The notes beneath the pieces were generated by a model. The model saw only the letters and a program-made list of their open reading frames with translations. It had not been told where the DNA came from and ran no database searches. A DNA stretch of 30,609 nucleotides, from NCBI GenBank assembly GCA_051004015.1, contig JBPCKT010000158.1, forward strand, positions 1 through 30,609, given 5' to 3'. Source of the stretch: SXOA01 sp051004015. Lineage in GTDB: Bacteria; Planctomycetota; Planctomycetia; Pirellulales; Pirellulaceae. Numbering within the stretch: position 1 is the stretch's first letter; each line of letters begins with the position of its first letter. Below are positions 1 to 7,014 of the stretch, piece by piece. Made by a program: the position numbers and the translations under genes.

Positions 1-75
1 TCCGGTTGCCGCTGGCTGTGGAAATACGTCCTGAATCAATTCCCATTGGTCGTCCGTAAGCCGATGTCGCAACAT
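1..75 (-). mobile_element. IS5-family transposase, N-terminal fragment cut by the window edge
   Basis: The minus strand starting at ATG 73-75 encodes 25 residues, MLRHRLTDDQWELIQDVFPQ followed by PAATG, running off the left edge. 'LTDDQWELI' is the usual opening of IS5-group transposases (the DUF4096-like N-terminal segment, typically LTDEQWxxIxPLLP). A purine-rich stretch (ggagg near 84-88, caagg just before the ATG) could serve as ribosome binding site. The right end of the element must lie between 76 and about 300, but its terminal inverted repeat cannot be fixed because the left end is outside the window. Whether the element is intact cannot be judged here. Confidence 0.7.
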
Positions 76-314
76 CCTTGCATCCTCCGCGAAAACTTCC
101 AAACGCGAGGAGCATAGTGTGCGCGAACTCGGTCTTGCATTAAAAGAGCAGTTTTCCGACAAAGCCTAGCATCGCAATGGAGGGGGTTGCCAGGCACGCT
201 CGTATGATCTTCCTACCGTCAAGAAAGGCGGCGGCGTACGGCAGAGAAGTCCAGGTTGCTATTTTCGCAGTGCGCCGGCATACTGGTTGAATCAACGTTT
301 ACCCGGGGACTTCC
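76..314. other. Gap between IS fragment and DUF1501 gene
   Basis: No convincing gene is seen. This stretch must include the right end of the IS5-like element and the promoter of the downstream DUF1501 gene. The GGGGA at 305-309 is the likely ribosome binding site of that gene. Confidence 0.4.
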
Positions 315-1718
315 ATGAACACCTATGAAATGAACAGGCGGCAGGCTCTCCTCGTGGGGGGCATGGGGGCACTTTCGCTGGGCATGCCGGGAATCGTGAT
401 GGGCAAGGACAAGGTCGACGCCAGCGGCAACGCCGTGGCGGCCGAGAAGTCGTGCATTTTCGTGCTGCTCTGCGGCGGACCGAGCCATATCGATACGTGG
501 GACATGAAGCCCGACGCGCCGTCGTCGTACCGCGGTCCGTACCAGCCCATCGCCACCAAGGTGCCGGGGATGCGGATCAACGAGATGCACACGGAGCTCG
601 CGAAGATCACCGACCAGTTCACGCTCATCAACTCGATGACGCACCCGGGCGCCATCAACAATCACTTCGACGCGATGCACAACCTGCTCAGCGGCCAATC
701 GGTCAAGCGGGTCCAGCAGGGCCAGCCCGACGAACAGCCGTATCTCGGCTCGTTCGTGGCCAAGCACAAGCCGAGCAAACGCAATCTCGTTTCCAACGCC
801 TGGCTGATCAAGTGCGTGGGGGATCCCGTCTTTTGCGCGCCGAACATCGGCATCGGCGGTTATCTCGGGTCGGCTTATGCCCCCGTGTTCATTGGCGGCG
901 CCGATAACCACCCGGCGATGGCCTCCTTCAAGACCCCGGAGATTTACGACTTTGCCAACAAGGACGACACCGATCGCCGCAAAAATTTGCTGGCGAACAT
1001 CGAGTCCGGCAAGCTGGACCAGTTCGCCAATGGCAAAGACTGGTCGAACCTGCGGGCGAAGGCTTACGAAGCGATGACTCGGCCGGAAGGGCGACAGGCC
1101 TTCGACATGAGCCGCGAGCCCGTCCAGGTGCGCGAGCGGTATGGGATGCATCCGCTGGGACAGAATCTATTGCTCGCTCGCCGAATGGTCGAGGCCGGCG
1201 TGCGGTATGTCACCGTCAACGGCTGGACCGGGCAGGCCCCGCACGATACGGCCGGCCCCCCCAGCAGCAGTTGGGACATGCACGGCGGCAACATGGGAAT
1301 GGGGAATGCCTTCGGCGACGGCTCCTACGGCATGGGCTTCTGCCTGCCGCGGCTGGACCAGGCGCTCTCCGCGCTCCTCTCGGACCTGAAGGAGCGCGGG
1401 ATGCTCAAAAACACGCTCGTCGTCTGCATGGGAGAATTCGGCCGCACTCCCAAAGTCCTGGACCAGATCCCGCCCGGCCGCCAGCACTGGCCGCAGGTCT
1501 TCTCCGCCATCCTGGCCGGCTGCGGCATCGCCGGTGGCCAAGTTTATGGCAAGTCCGACAAGCACGCCGCCACCATCGAGAGCAATCCCGTCCGCCCCGA
1601 GGAACTGGCTGCCACCATCTACCACGCCCTTGGCGTCCCCCTCAACGAGCCGCAGAACAACAGCGGCATTTCGCTCCCCATCACCACGGGGAAACCGGTG
1701 ATGGAGTTGTTCGGGTAG
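315..1718 (+). CDS. DUF1501 domain-containing protein, Tat-exported
   Basis: This 467-residue protein is a full-length member of DUF1501, a sulfatase/alkaline-phosphatase-like family greatly expanded in planctomycetes and of unproven function. The N-terminus has a twin-arginine type signal (NRRQALLVGGMGALSLG), so export is expected. Typical DUF1501 stretches are visible: FVLLCGGPSHIDTWDMKPDA near residues 49-68, INSMTHPGAINNHFDAMH, RRMVEAGVRYVTVNGW, and VVCMGEFGRTPK followed by GRQHWPQVFSAILAG near the C-terminus. The start at 315 follows GGGGAC with suitable spacing. In planctomycetes these genes usually sit directly downstream of a DUF1549/DUF1553 (PSD1-type cytochrome-like) gene. Here only an IS fragment lies upstream, so the gene appears solitary. 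Family certain, role unknown. Confidence 0.93.
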   Translation: MNTYEMNRRQALLVGGMGALSLGMPGIVMGKDKVDASGNAVAAEKSCIFVLLCGGPSHIDTWDMKPDAPSSYRGPYQPIATKVPGMRINEMHTELAKITDQFTLINSMTHPGAINNHFDAMHNLLSGQSVKRVQQGQPDEQPYLGSFVAKHKPSKRNLVSNAWLIKCVGDPVFCAPNIGIGGYLGSAYAPVFIGGADNHPAMASFKTPEIYDFANKDDTDRRKNLLANIESGKLDQFANGKDWSNLRAKAYEAMTRPEGRQAFDMSREPVQVRERYGMHPLGQNLLLARRMVEAGVRYVTVNGWTGQAPHDTAGPPSSSWDMHGGNMGMGNAFGDGSYGMGFCLPRLDQALSALLSDLKERGMLKNTLVVCMGEFGRTPKVLDQIPPGRQHWPQVFSAILAGCGIAGGQVYGKSDKHAATIESNPVRPEELAATIYHALGVPLNEPQNNSGISLPITTGKPVMELFG

Positions 1719-1934
1719 AACCGCGGGGAAGTTAAATCCAGCCTCCTGCGAACGTCGTCTGCGCCAGTTGCCGCTTTGCGTCCAGCCAGGGGACCATCCG
1801 AGGGGCATGGCGCGGTGCGTAGAAACTGAATCCGCTTCAACCATTGGGGAGCCTGCTGGATGAGGCGGTCGAGGCGATAGCTACAGGGTCCCGGCGACGC
1901 GAAATCCGTCCAATGGGCTCGACGGTAACGCGCC

Positions 1935-2891
1935 TTATTCCGAAGTTTGTTGTTCGGCACGTCGGTTGACGTCCGCCGAGGAGGGCATCCCTTGCTTCGC
2001 AAGCTCTATTGCGGTCATGGGCACAGCCAGTTCGGTCGGAGTGACGGGTTCCGGATCGAATCTTTTGGCATAGGCTCGTATAACCTCCGCACCGAAAAAA
2101 AGGATCTGCGATGAGTAATAAGTCCAAACCAGGACAACCACCAGCGACCCTGCCGCCCCATAGACCGAACCGATGCTCGCGCTGCCGATGTACAAGCCGA
2201 TCAGGGACTTGCCGATCATGAACAATACCGCCGTCAAGACGGCGCCGATCCACACGTCTTTCCAGCTTACGTTTACGTCCGGCAGGAGCTTGAAGATCAA
2301 AGCGAACAAAAAGGTGATCACCAGGAACGAAACAAACAAGTCTAGGAAATAGGCCGTCCAAACCGTCCCAGGCAGCCATTGCGCTAGCCACTGGGTGAAT
2401 GCTGTTAGCATGGCCGTCAACAACAGCGATACCAAGAGCAAGAAACCGGTCCCCACGACAACGGCGAACGCCAACAATTGTGTCTTGGCCATCGTCCATA
2501 GACCGAGGCCCGGCTTACGCTTCACCTCCCAGACTGTATCCAGCGAATCTTTGAGCTCGACAAAGACGCCCGTCGCGCCGAACACTAAAAGTCCGATGCT
2601 GATCACCGTGGCAAGTCGGCTTTGTTTGGGCTCACTGGCCTTCTGGATCAGGGCCTCGATTGCGATCGCCCCGTCTTTCCCCACCAAATGATCGATCTGG
2701 TCCACGATTTCGCCGCGAGCCGCATCCTCGCCAAAGAAATAGCCGGCCACCGCAATGGCGATAATCGTCAGCGGGGCAAGGGCCAGTGTTGTGTAGAAAG
2801 CTAAGGAGGCCCCCAGCCGCTGCGCGCGATGCTCGATCCAGCCCCGAGCCGCATCCTTAAACACCAGTCCAATCGTCCCGATGCGCTTCAT
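1935..2891 (-). CDS. YihY/virulence factor BrkB family inner-membrane protein
   Basis: A 318-residue polytopic membrane protein of the YihY/BrkB family (older annotations call these 'ribonuclease BN', which is not supported). The N-terminal amphipathic segment with RAQRLGASLAFYTTLALAPL is the family hallmark. Further hydrophobic segments follow around residues 90-110, 135-165, 180-205 and 215-250, and the family-typical VYGAAGSLVVVLVWTYYSSQ and ILFFGAEVIRAYA come near residues 245-275. The C-terminal tail of about 40 residues is hydrophilic. The start codon is preceded on the minus strand by AAGGTGG at good spacing. It stands alone, convergent with the DUF1501 gene. The function of the family is unsettled (transport or envelope maintenance has been suggested). 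Confidence 0.92.
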   Translation of the reverse strand: MKRIGTIGLVFKDAARGWIEHRAQRLGASLAFYTTLALAPLTIIAIAVAGYFFGEDAARGEIVDQIDHLVGKDGAIAIEALIQKASEPKQSRLATVISIGLLVFGATGVFVELKDSLDTVWEVKRKPGLGLWTMAKTQLLAFAVVVGTGFLLLVSLLLTAMLTAFTQWLAQWLPGTVWTAYFLDLFVSFLVITFLFALIFKLLPDVNVSWKDVWIGAVLTAVLFMIGKSLIGLYIGSASIGSVYGAAGSLVVVLVWTYYSSQILFFGAEVIRAYAKRFDPEPVTPTELAVPMTAIELAKQGMPSSADVNRRAEQQTSE

Positions 2892-3602
2892 CGACCACCT
2901 TAGTACGGCCCGTAGAGAGAACGAATGGCACCTAAAACAGCGAAATGTTCCAATGAATCGATCAGCCTAGCTCGGAAACAACCATTCCGCGAGGGTGACG
3001 ATAGCCTCACCATCGGCGCTGTGCCGGAAGAAGATCCAACGTCATTCGCAAGCAGCCCTACCCTTGCGTGAGCGCCGTCGCACTGACCATCGTAGTGCTG
3101 AAACTCGCAATTGGCGAACGTCAGCTTGGTCACGGCACGGCACTTGCGACCTGAGTTCGGACCATGCAAGCTTCTCAACCATACCGTGCCGCAATAATCG
3201 ACCGTTTCGTTCGTGGGGCAGACGCAGCAAAGAGAGGCAAAGCCGCCCAATCTTGCCCTTATCAAGCCGGGGCAAACCGCAAGAGCTGGCTTCGGGGCTA
3301 CGTCCTGGGCAAGGTGGAACAGGCGGCACCGGCAGAACTACTTCGCTGTGCAGCGGTTGCCTGGAAGTCCCGCTGACGCCCCAACATGGCTGTCAGGTAG
3401 GGTCAGAATTGGGGAATAGCTTCGGCATCGCTACAGCGACAGTTTATACCTGCACGCTTTACCGCGGGTGAATTCCGTCGTTGGATGGGGGCACGCTCCT
3501 AGTGGCGGCGCGGGGCCAGCTTGAGCGGAATGGGAGATCTCCGCGTGATATACTCCGGCAAGACCAGCCGGAATTTCGTACGCGCACCAGTGAGGCTCAA
3601 CC
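2892..3602. other. 711-base gap holding one small candidate gene
   Basis: Between the YihY gene and the SMP-30-like gene, the only coding region I can support is the small Rmf/CrpP-like ORF at 3164-3376. Bases 2892-3163 would include the promoter of the minus-strand YihY gene (AAGGTGG ribosome binding site close to 2891). Bases 3377-3602 would include the upstream region of the SMP-30-like gene. I saw no tRNA, hairpin terminator or repeat in either part. Confidence 0.5.
3164..3376 (+). CDS. Small Rmf/CrpP-like protein (70 aa)
   Basis: This short ORF encodes 70 residues with a pattern resembling the ribosome modulation factor/CrpP fold: RGADAAKRGK at residues 17-26, then SCPYQAG at 30-36, then RKSWLRGYVLGK at 39-50. 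The G..A..RG....CPY......WL.GY spacing (C31-P32-Y33, W42-L43-G45) is what is seen in proteobacterial Rmf/CrpP-type proteins, where a G...A..G...CPY segment precedes W..GW. Rmf dimerises ribosomes in stationary phase in enterobacteria; that role is not implied here. No strong ribosome binding site precedes the ATG, and the neighbours give no context. The match is a motif reading, and a chance ORF cannot be excluded. Confidence 0.5.
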   Translation: MQASQPYRAAIIDRFVRGADAAKRGKAAQSCPYQAGANRKSWLRGYVLGKVEQAAPAELLRCAAVAWKSR

Positions 3603-4590
3603 ATGATTCACAGACTATTTCTAGCTTCGTCCATTGCGTTTGTCGCACTCATCCTTGCGCCGCGCGCTCTGGCTCAGTTTCAGCCGAGCCAGCGGTATCC
3701 CGATCCTCTGGTCCGAATTATCGATCCGAGTTTCACCAAATGTGGAGCAAATTGCCTCGGGCATGCGGTGGAGCGAAGGGCCGGTCTGGTTTGGGGACGG
3801 GCGGTATCTGCTGTGGAGCGACATTCCGAACAATCGCATCATGAAGTGGGAGGAGGAAACCGGAGCCGTAAGCGTTTTCCGCAAGCCGGCGAACAACTCC
3901 AACGGCAACACGCGCGACCGGCAGGGAAGGCTCCTGACTTGCGAGCATGATGCGCGGCGGGTAACTCGCACGGAGTACGACGGGTCCATCACGGTCATCG
4001 CCGACGCCTTCGAGGGCAAACCCCTGAATTCGCCCAACGACGTCGTATGCAAGTCGGATGGATCGATCTGGTTTACCGACCCTCCCTTCGGGATCCTCGG
4101 TTTTTATGAAGGACATCCGGCAGCAGTCGAATTGCCCACGAATGTTTACCGCTGGGATCCCGACTCGAATAAGCTGGCGGTCGTCGCGGGCGATGTCAAG
4201 CGTCCCAACGGTCTGGCGTTTTCTCCCGACGAGTCGAAGCTTTATGTTGTCGAGGCGGGTGTGACGCCGCGGGTCATTCGGTCGTTCGATGTCAAAGGCG
4301 CCAACCTCGCCGATGGAAAGGTGCTCATCACCGCCGAAGAGGGCGGTACGCCCGACGGTCTGCGCGTCGATTTGGACGGCAACCTGTGGGTCGGCTGGGG
4401 AATGGGGAAGGAGGGACTCGATGGCGTCTCCGTCTTCAGTCCCGAGGGGAAGCTGATCGGCCGCATCGATCTTCCGGAGCGTTGCGCCAACCTTTGCTTC
4501 GGCGGTCGAAATCGCAATCGGCTCTTCATGTGCGGCAGCACCTCGGTGTATTCGCTCTTCGTGAACACGCAAGGCGTGCCCGGCAGTTAA
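3603..4590 (+). pseudogene. SMP-30/gluconolactonase-like protein, frameshifted near its N-terminus
   Basis: The region encodes an exported six-bladed beta-propeller of the SMP-30/gluconolactonase/LRE family, broken into two frames. The first frame starts at ATG 3603 with a clear signal peptide (MIHRLFLASSIAFVALILAP, then RALAQ) and continues as PDPLVRIIDPSFTK to about 3740. The conserved body continues one base out of phase from about 3742: VEQIASGMRWSEGPVWFGDG, LLWSDIPNNRIMKWEEETG, NGNTRDRQGRLLTCEHDARR, LNSPNDVVCKSDGSIWFTDP, FSPDESKLYVVEAG, ending LFVNTQGVPGS at 4590. Metal-site motifs typical of the family (EGPVW, NSPNDV, PNGLAFSPD) are intact. Family proteins usually have about five more residues between DPSFxK and VExIAxG, so a small deletion of 3n+2 bases around 3741 is the simplest cause. 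A base-calling error is the alternative. A restart at ATG 3763 would give a protein without signal peptide. Confidence 0.85.
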
Positions 4591-4631
4591 TCACACGAGA
4601 GCGTTCCCGTGGTCCCCGCCGCGTCCTGCTT

Positions 4632-5492
4632 TTACGAGCGAGGTTTGAGAAGCCAGACGCCGCTTTGCACCTGCTTCACAAATTCGACGAGCTTCATCTC
4701 ACTCTGCTGGCCGGTTTCCAAATCTTGAACCAGGACGGCGCTACCGAGTTTCTCGAGGCGAATGACTTGAGCTGTCGTGGTGAAGAAAAAGAGGCGGCCA
4801 GCCGGCGGCAGCGGATCGAACTTGATATCGTAGCCGGCATTCGTGCCTCTGCTGACATTGACCCTTAAGACGGTGCCCGTATCAAAAAAATCTTTGACAA
4901 TTGCTGGCCGGTCCGCGAGTTCGGCATTCTTGAAGGCAACCAGAAACCCCGACGGCAATACGAATGGCGTTTCTGAAGTCGCCCCGGCCGACTGCCTGGG
5001 GAGATTCGTGAAGGCCTGTTCCAGCCCTTGATGCAGCCGGCGGAACTGGACTTCCGCGGTGCGAATGCGAGTGCGGACCGCCGTCTGTTCGGATTTCATC
5101 TGGTTCATCTTGTCGATCGAGATCGATTTCGGATTTTTCGCCGCCTGCATTTTCATTTTCTCGACGAGATTTCGAGCCTGACTTTCCCACTGATTGGTCC
5201 TTTGGCCAAAGGTGGAATACAACCTGGCCACATCGACATTGGCCTGCTCAATCTCCCCCATCTTGAATTTTCTCCCTGCTTCGCTGACCCCGCTCGCGAG
5301 CTCTTCAACCTGAACCACAATCTGACTGTCAAGCGTCAGACGCACGGATTTCAGCAGGCCCTGCGTCCGCGTGAAATCTCCCAGATTGATTTCCATTCCG
5401 GTCACAGGCGGCGTTTCTTCACTCCGCGCCGCGGGGCGATCAGCGGCCCGGGGTTTCTCCGGGACAGATTCGTCAGCTTGGGTATCGTCCAT
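4632..5492 (-). CDS. Hypothetical helical protein (286 aa)
   Basis: I do not recognise this protein. It has no signal peptide or membrane segment. The first 30 residues are charged and disordered-looking. Residues about 45-155 are rich in charged and Leu/Val heptad-like positions (VEELASGVSEAGRKFKMGEI; QWESQARNLVEKMKMQAAKN; TRIRTAEVQFRRLHQGLEQA), suggesting a helical or coiled-coil domain. The C-terminal third looks beta-rich (GRLFFFTTTAQVIRLEKLGS, then AVLVQDLETGQQSEMKLVEF). A later start at residue 33 (MEINLGDF) is possible, since no clear ribosome binding site precedes 5492. It is divergent from the DUF2306 gene with about 40 bases between the start codons. Confidence 0.75.
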   Translation of the reverse strand: MDDTQADESVPEKPRAADRPAARSEETPPVTGMEINLGDFTRTQGLLKSVRLTLDSQIVVQVEELASGVSEAGRKFKMGEIEQANVDVARLYSTFGQRTNQWESQARNLVEKMKMQAAKNPKSISIDKMNQMKSEQTAVRTRIRTAEVQFRRLHQGLEQAFTNLPRQSAGATSETPFVLPSGFLVAFKNAELADRPAIVKDFFDTGTVLRVNVSRGTNAGYDIKFDPLPPAGRLFFFTTTAQVIRLEKLGSAVLVQDLETGQQSEMKLVEFVKQVQSGVWLLKPRS

Positions 5493-5533
5493 GGATGACG
5501 TCCCGGTCCCAGGGGAAGGCGAAAAGGAAAGAG

Positions 5534-6238
5534 ATGGCTACTCCGCTCCATGATATCATGGCGATCATGCAGAAAGCCGGACCCTCCGTGTTGGCTCGCG
5601 CTTTGTCCGTAGTGACATTGATCTTGATCGTCCGGGTGGCGCTGGGAGCGCTTTTTGAGTATCACCATTACTTTCCACCCAATTTTCAGTCGGATTTCTT
5701 GCGCGGACGAGAAGCGTATTTCTGGGGCCCCTATCAGTGGGCATTCATTACGCATTTGATCTCGGGACCTGCCTCGCTGCTGCTGGGCACTCTTCTGGTC
5801 AGCGAGCGGCTGCGAAAAAGTGCTCCGGCCTGGCACCGGCGACTGGGACGCGTTCAAGGGATCTGCGTCCTCTTGCTGGTGGCTCCCAGCGGTCTTTACA
5901 TGTCCCGCTACGCGGCGACTGGGGCAGTGGCGGCGGCGGGGCTGGGGTCGCTGGCACTCGTTACCGCGGCCTGCGTAGCCTGGGGGTGGAGAGCGGCCGT
6001 GCAGAGGAGATTTGCCGACCACCGCCGCTGGATGCTCCGCACGTTCATCCTGCTCTGCTCGGCCGTCGTGATTCGGATGATCGGGGGACTGGCGACGGTC
6101 GCACAATACGATCCCGACTGGCTCTATCCTGTTTCATGCTGGATTAGTTGGCAGGCGCCGCTCTTGGTTTTCGAGACGTGGCGGTTCCTGGGGGAGCGCC
6201 TTCGCGTCTCGAGCGTGCCCGTTTCCAAAGTGGGTTAG
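5534..6238 (+). CDS. DUF2306 family membrane protein
   Basis: A multi-pass membrane protein of the DUF2306 family (function unknown). It shows an N-terminal hydrophobic segment (VLARALSVVTLILIVRVALG), a WAFITHLISGPASLLLGTLL segment, the hallmark WHRRLGRVQGICVLLL, then YAATGAVAAAGLGSLALVTA, and FADHRRWMLRTFILLCSAVV with the family's H-RRWM pattern. I chose the ATG at 5534 because AAGGAAAGAG sits directly upstream; an in-frame ATG at 5495 lacks such a site and would run into the promoter space of the divergent gene. The predicted length is about 234 residues. Its stop codon overlaps the stop of the convergent DUF1559 gene by four bases. Confidence 0.85.
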   Translation: MATPLHDIMAIMQKAGPSVLARALSVVTLILIVRVALGALFEYHHYFPPNFQSDFLRGREAYFWGPYQWAFITHLISGPASLLLGTLLVSERLRKSAPAWHRRLGRVQGICVLLLVAPSGLYMSRYAATGAVAAAGLGSLALVTAACVAWGWRAAVQRRFADHRRWMLRTFILLCSAVVIRMIGGLATVAQYDPDWLYPVSCWISWQAPLLVFETWRFLGERLRVSSVPVSKVG

Positions 6239-6996
6239 TAATCGCCGACAACGTCCTTGCCGTCAATCGTGATGAGCGCCCGCAGAGTCTCCGGCTGGAG
6301 ATCGGCGCTCAAAAAGTGAACGCTGCCATCCACGAAGGCGACCTGATACCCGTGGGGATGCTGCAGCCTGGCACCGCTCTTTGGCTTCAGCAAACCGAAG
6401 TCGATGGAGTCCGTCGGCGCCATCCAGTGAACGGCCTGCGTGATATCCACTTCCATGACCATCACCGTCGAATCCTGGCCATCGGTGATCTCGGAGAGCT
6501 TTCGCGACTCCGTCGGTTTGAAGCAGCCACCAGGAACGGCAACGGCCATATAGACAGTTTGCGTCATCGGTCCGCTGGTCGAAGGGCAAGCATAGGCAGG
6601 AACCCCAGCATCGAACGCTACCTGATTGGCCGGATCATCCCAGGGTTTGGCGAGATCGATCTTTTGGTACAGAGGCTGCTGTTCCATAAAGGGCAAAATC
6701 AATGTGCGCCAGCTATGGAGCGGCTTTCCATCCGCATCGACCGTGTGAGCAGGAGGCAGATCGCCGTATTGGTCCGCGTAACTGCGCAAGGCAATAGCGA
6801 TTTGCTTGAGGTTGTTGGCACAATGCATTCGGCGTGCAGCCTCCCTACTGCGCGTGGCGGGAAGGAATAGCAAAGTCAACAATATGAGGATGCCGATAAC
6901 CGCGAGGCATCCAAACAGCGTGGGACCTAACTGCCAAGCTCTCGGCTCCGGAGCCTGGCGGCCGTGCAAAGTACCTTGATAGGGGTTGATTTCCAT
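6235..6996 (-). CDS. DUF1559 domain-containing protein (H-X9-DG type)
   Basis: This 253-residue protein belongs to the large planctomycete DUF1559 family. After a short cytoplasmic tail it has one membrane segment (LFGCLAVIGILILLTLLFLP), then the conserved SREAARRMHCANNLKQIAIA with LRSYADQYG. The family C-terminal motif H-X9-DG is present as HPHGYQVAFVDG. A CPST segment and WMAPTD are also visible. Most members start with a type IV prepilin-like cleavage motif (FTLIELLVVIAIIAIL); that motif is absent here and the membrane helix is preceded by a hydrophilic stretch, so pseudopilin-type processing is not expected. It follows the CHAT gene by 18 bases on the same strand and is probably cotranscribed. 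Function unknown. Confidence 0.88.
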   Translation of the reverse strand: MEINPYQGTLHGRQAPEPRAWQLGPTLFGCLAVIGILILLTLLFLPATRSREAARRMHCANNLKQIAIALRSYADQYGDLPPAHTVDADGKPLHSWRTLILPFMEQQPLYQKIDLAKPWDDPANQVAFDAGVPAYACPSTSGPMTQTVYMAVAVPGGCFKPTESRKLSEITDGQDSTVMVMEVDITQAVHWMAPTDSIDFGLLKPKSGARLQHPHGYQVAFVDGSVHFLSADLQPETLRALITIDGKDVVGDY

Positions 6997-7014
6997 GGGT
7001 GAGTCCAGATTGAA

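Noticed and set aside
1719..1934. Minus-strand open frame with YRLDRLIQQAPQWLKRIQF between DUF1501 and YihY genes
   Set aside because: It reads like a coding fragment, but no family is recognised and the frame overlaps both neighbours, so no gene is claimed.
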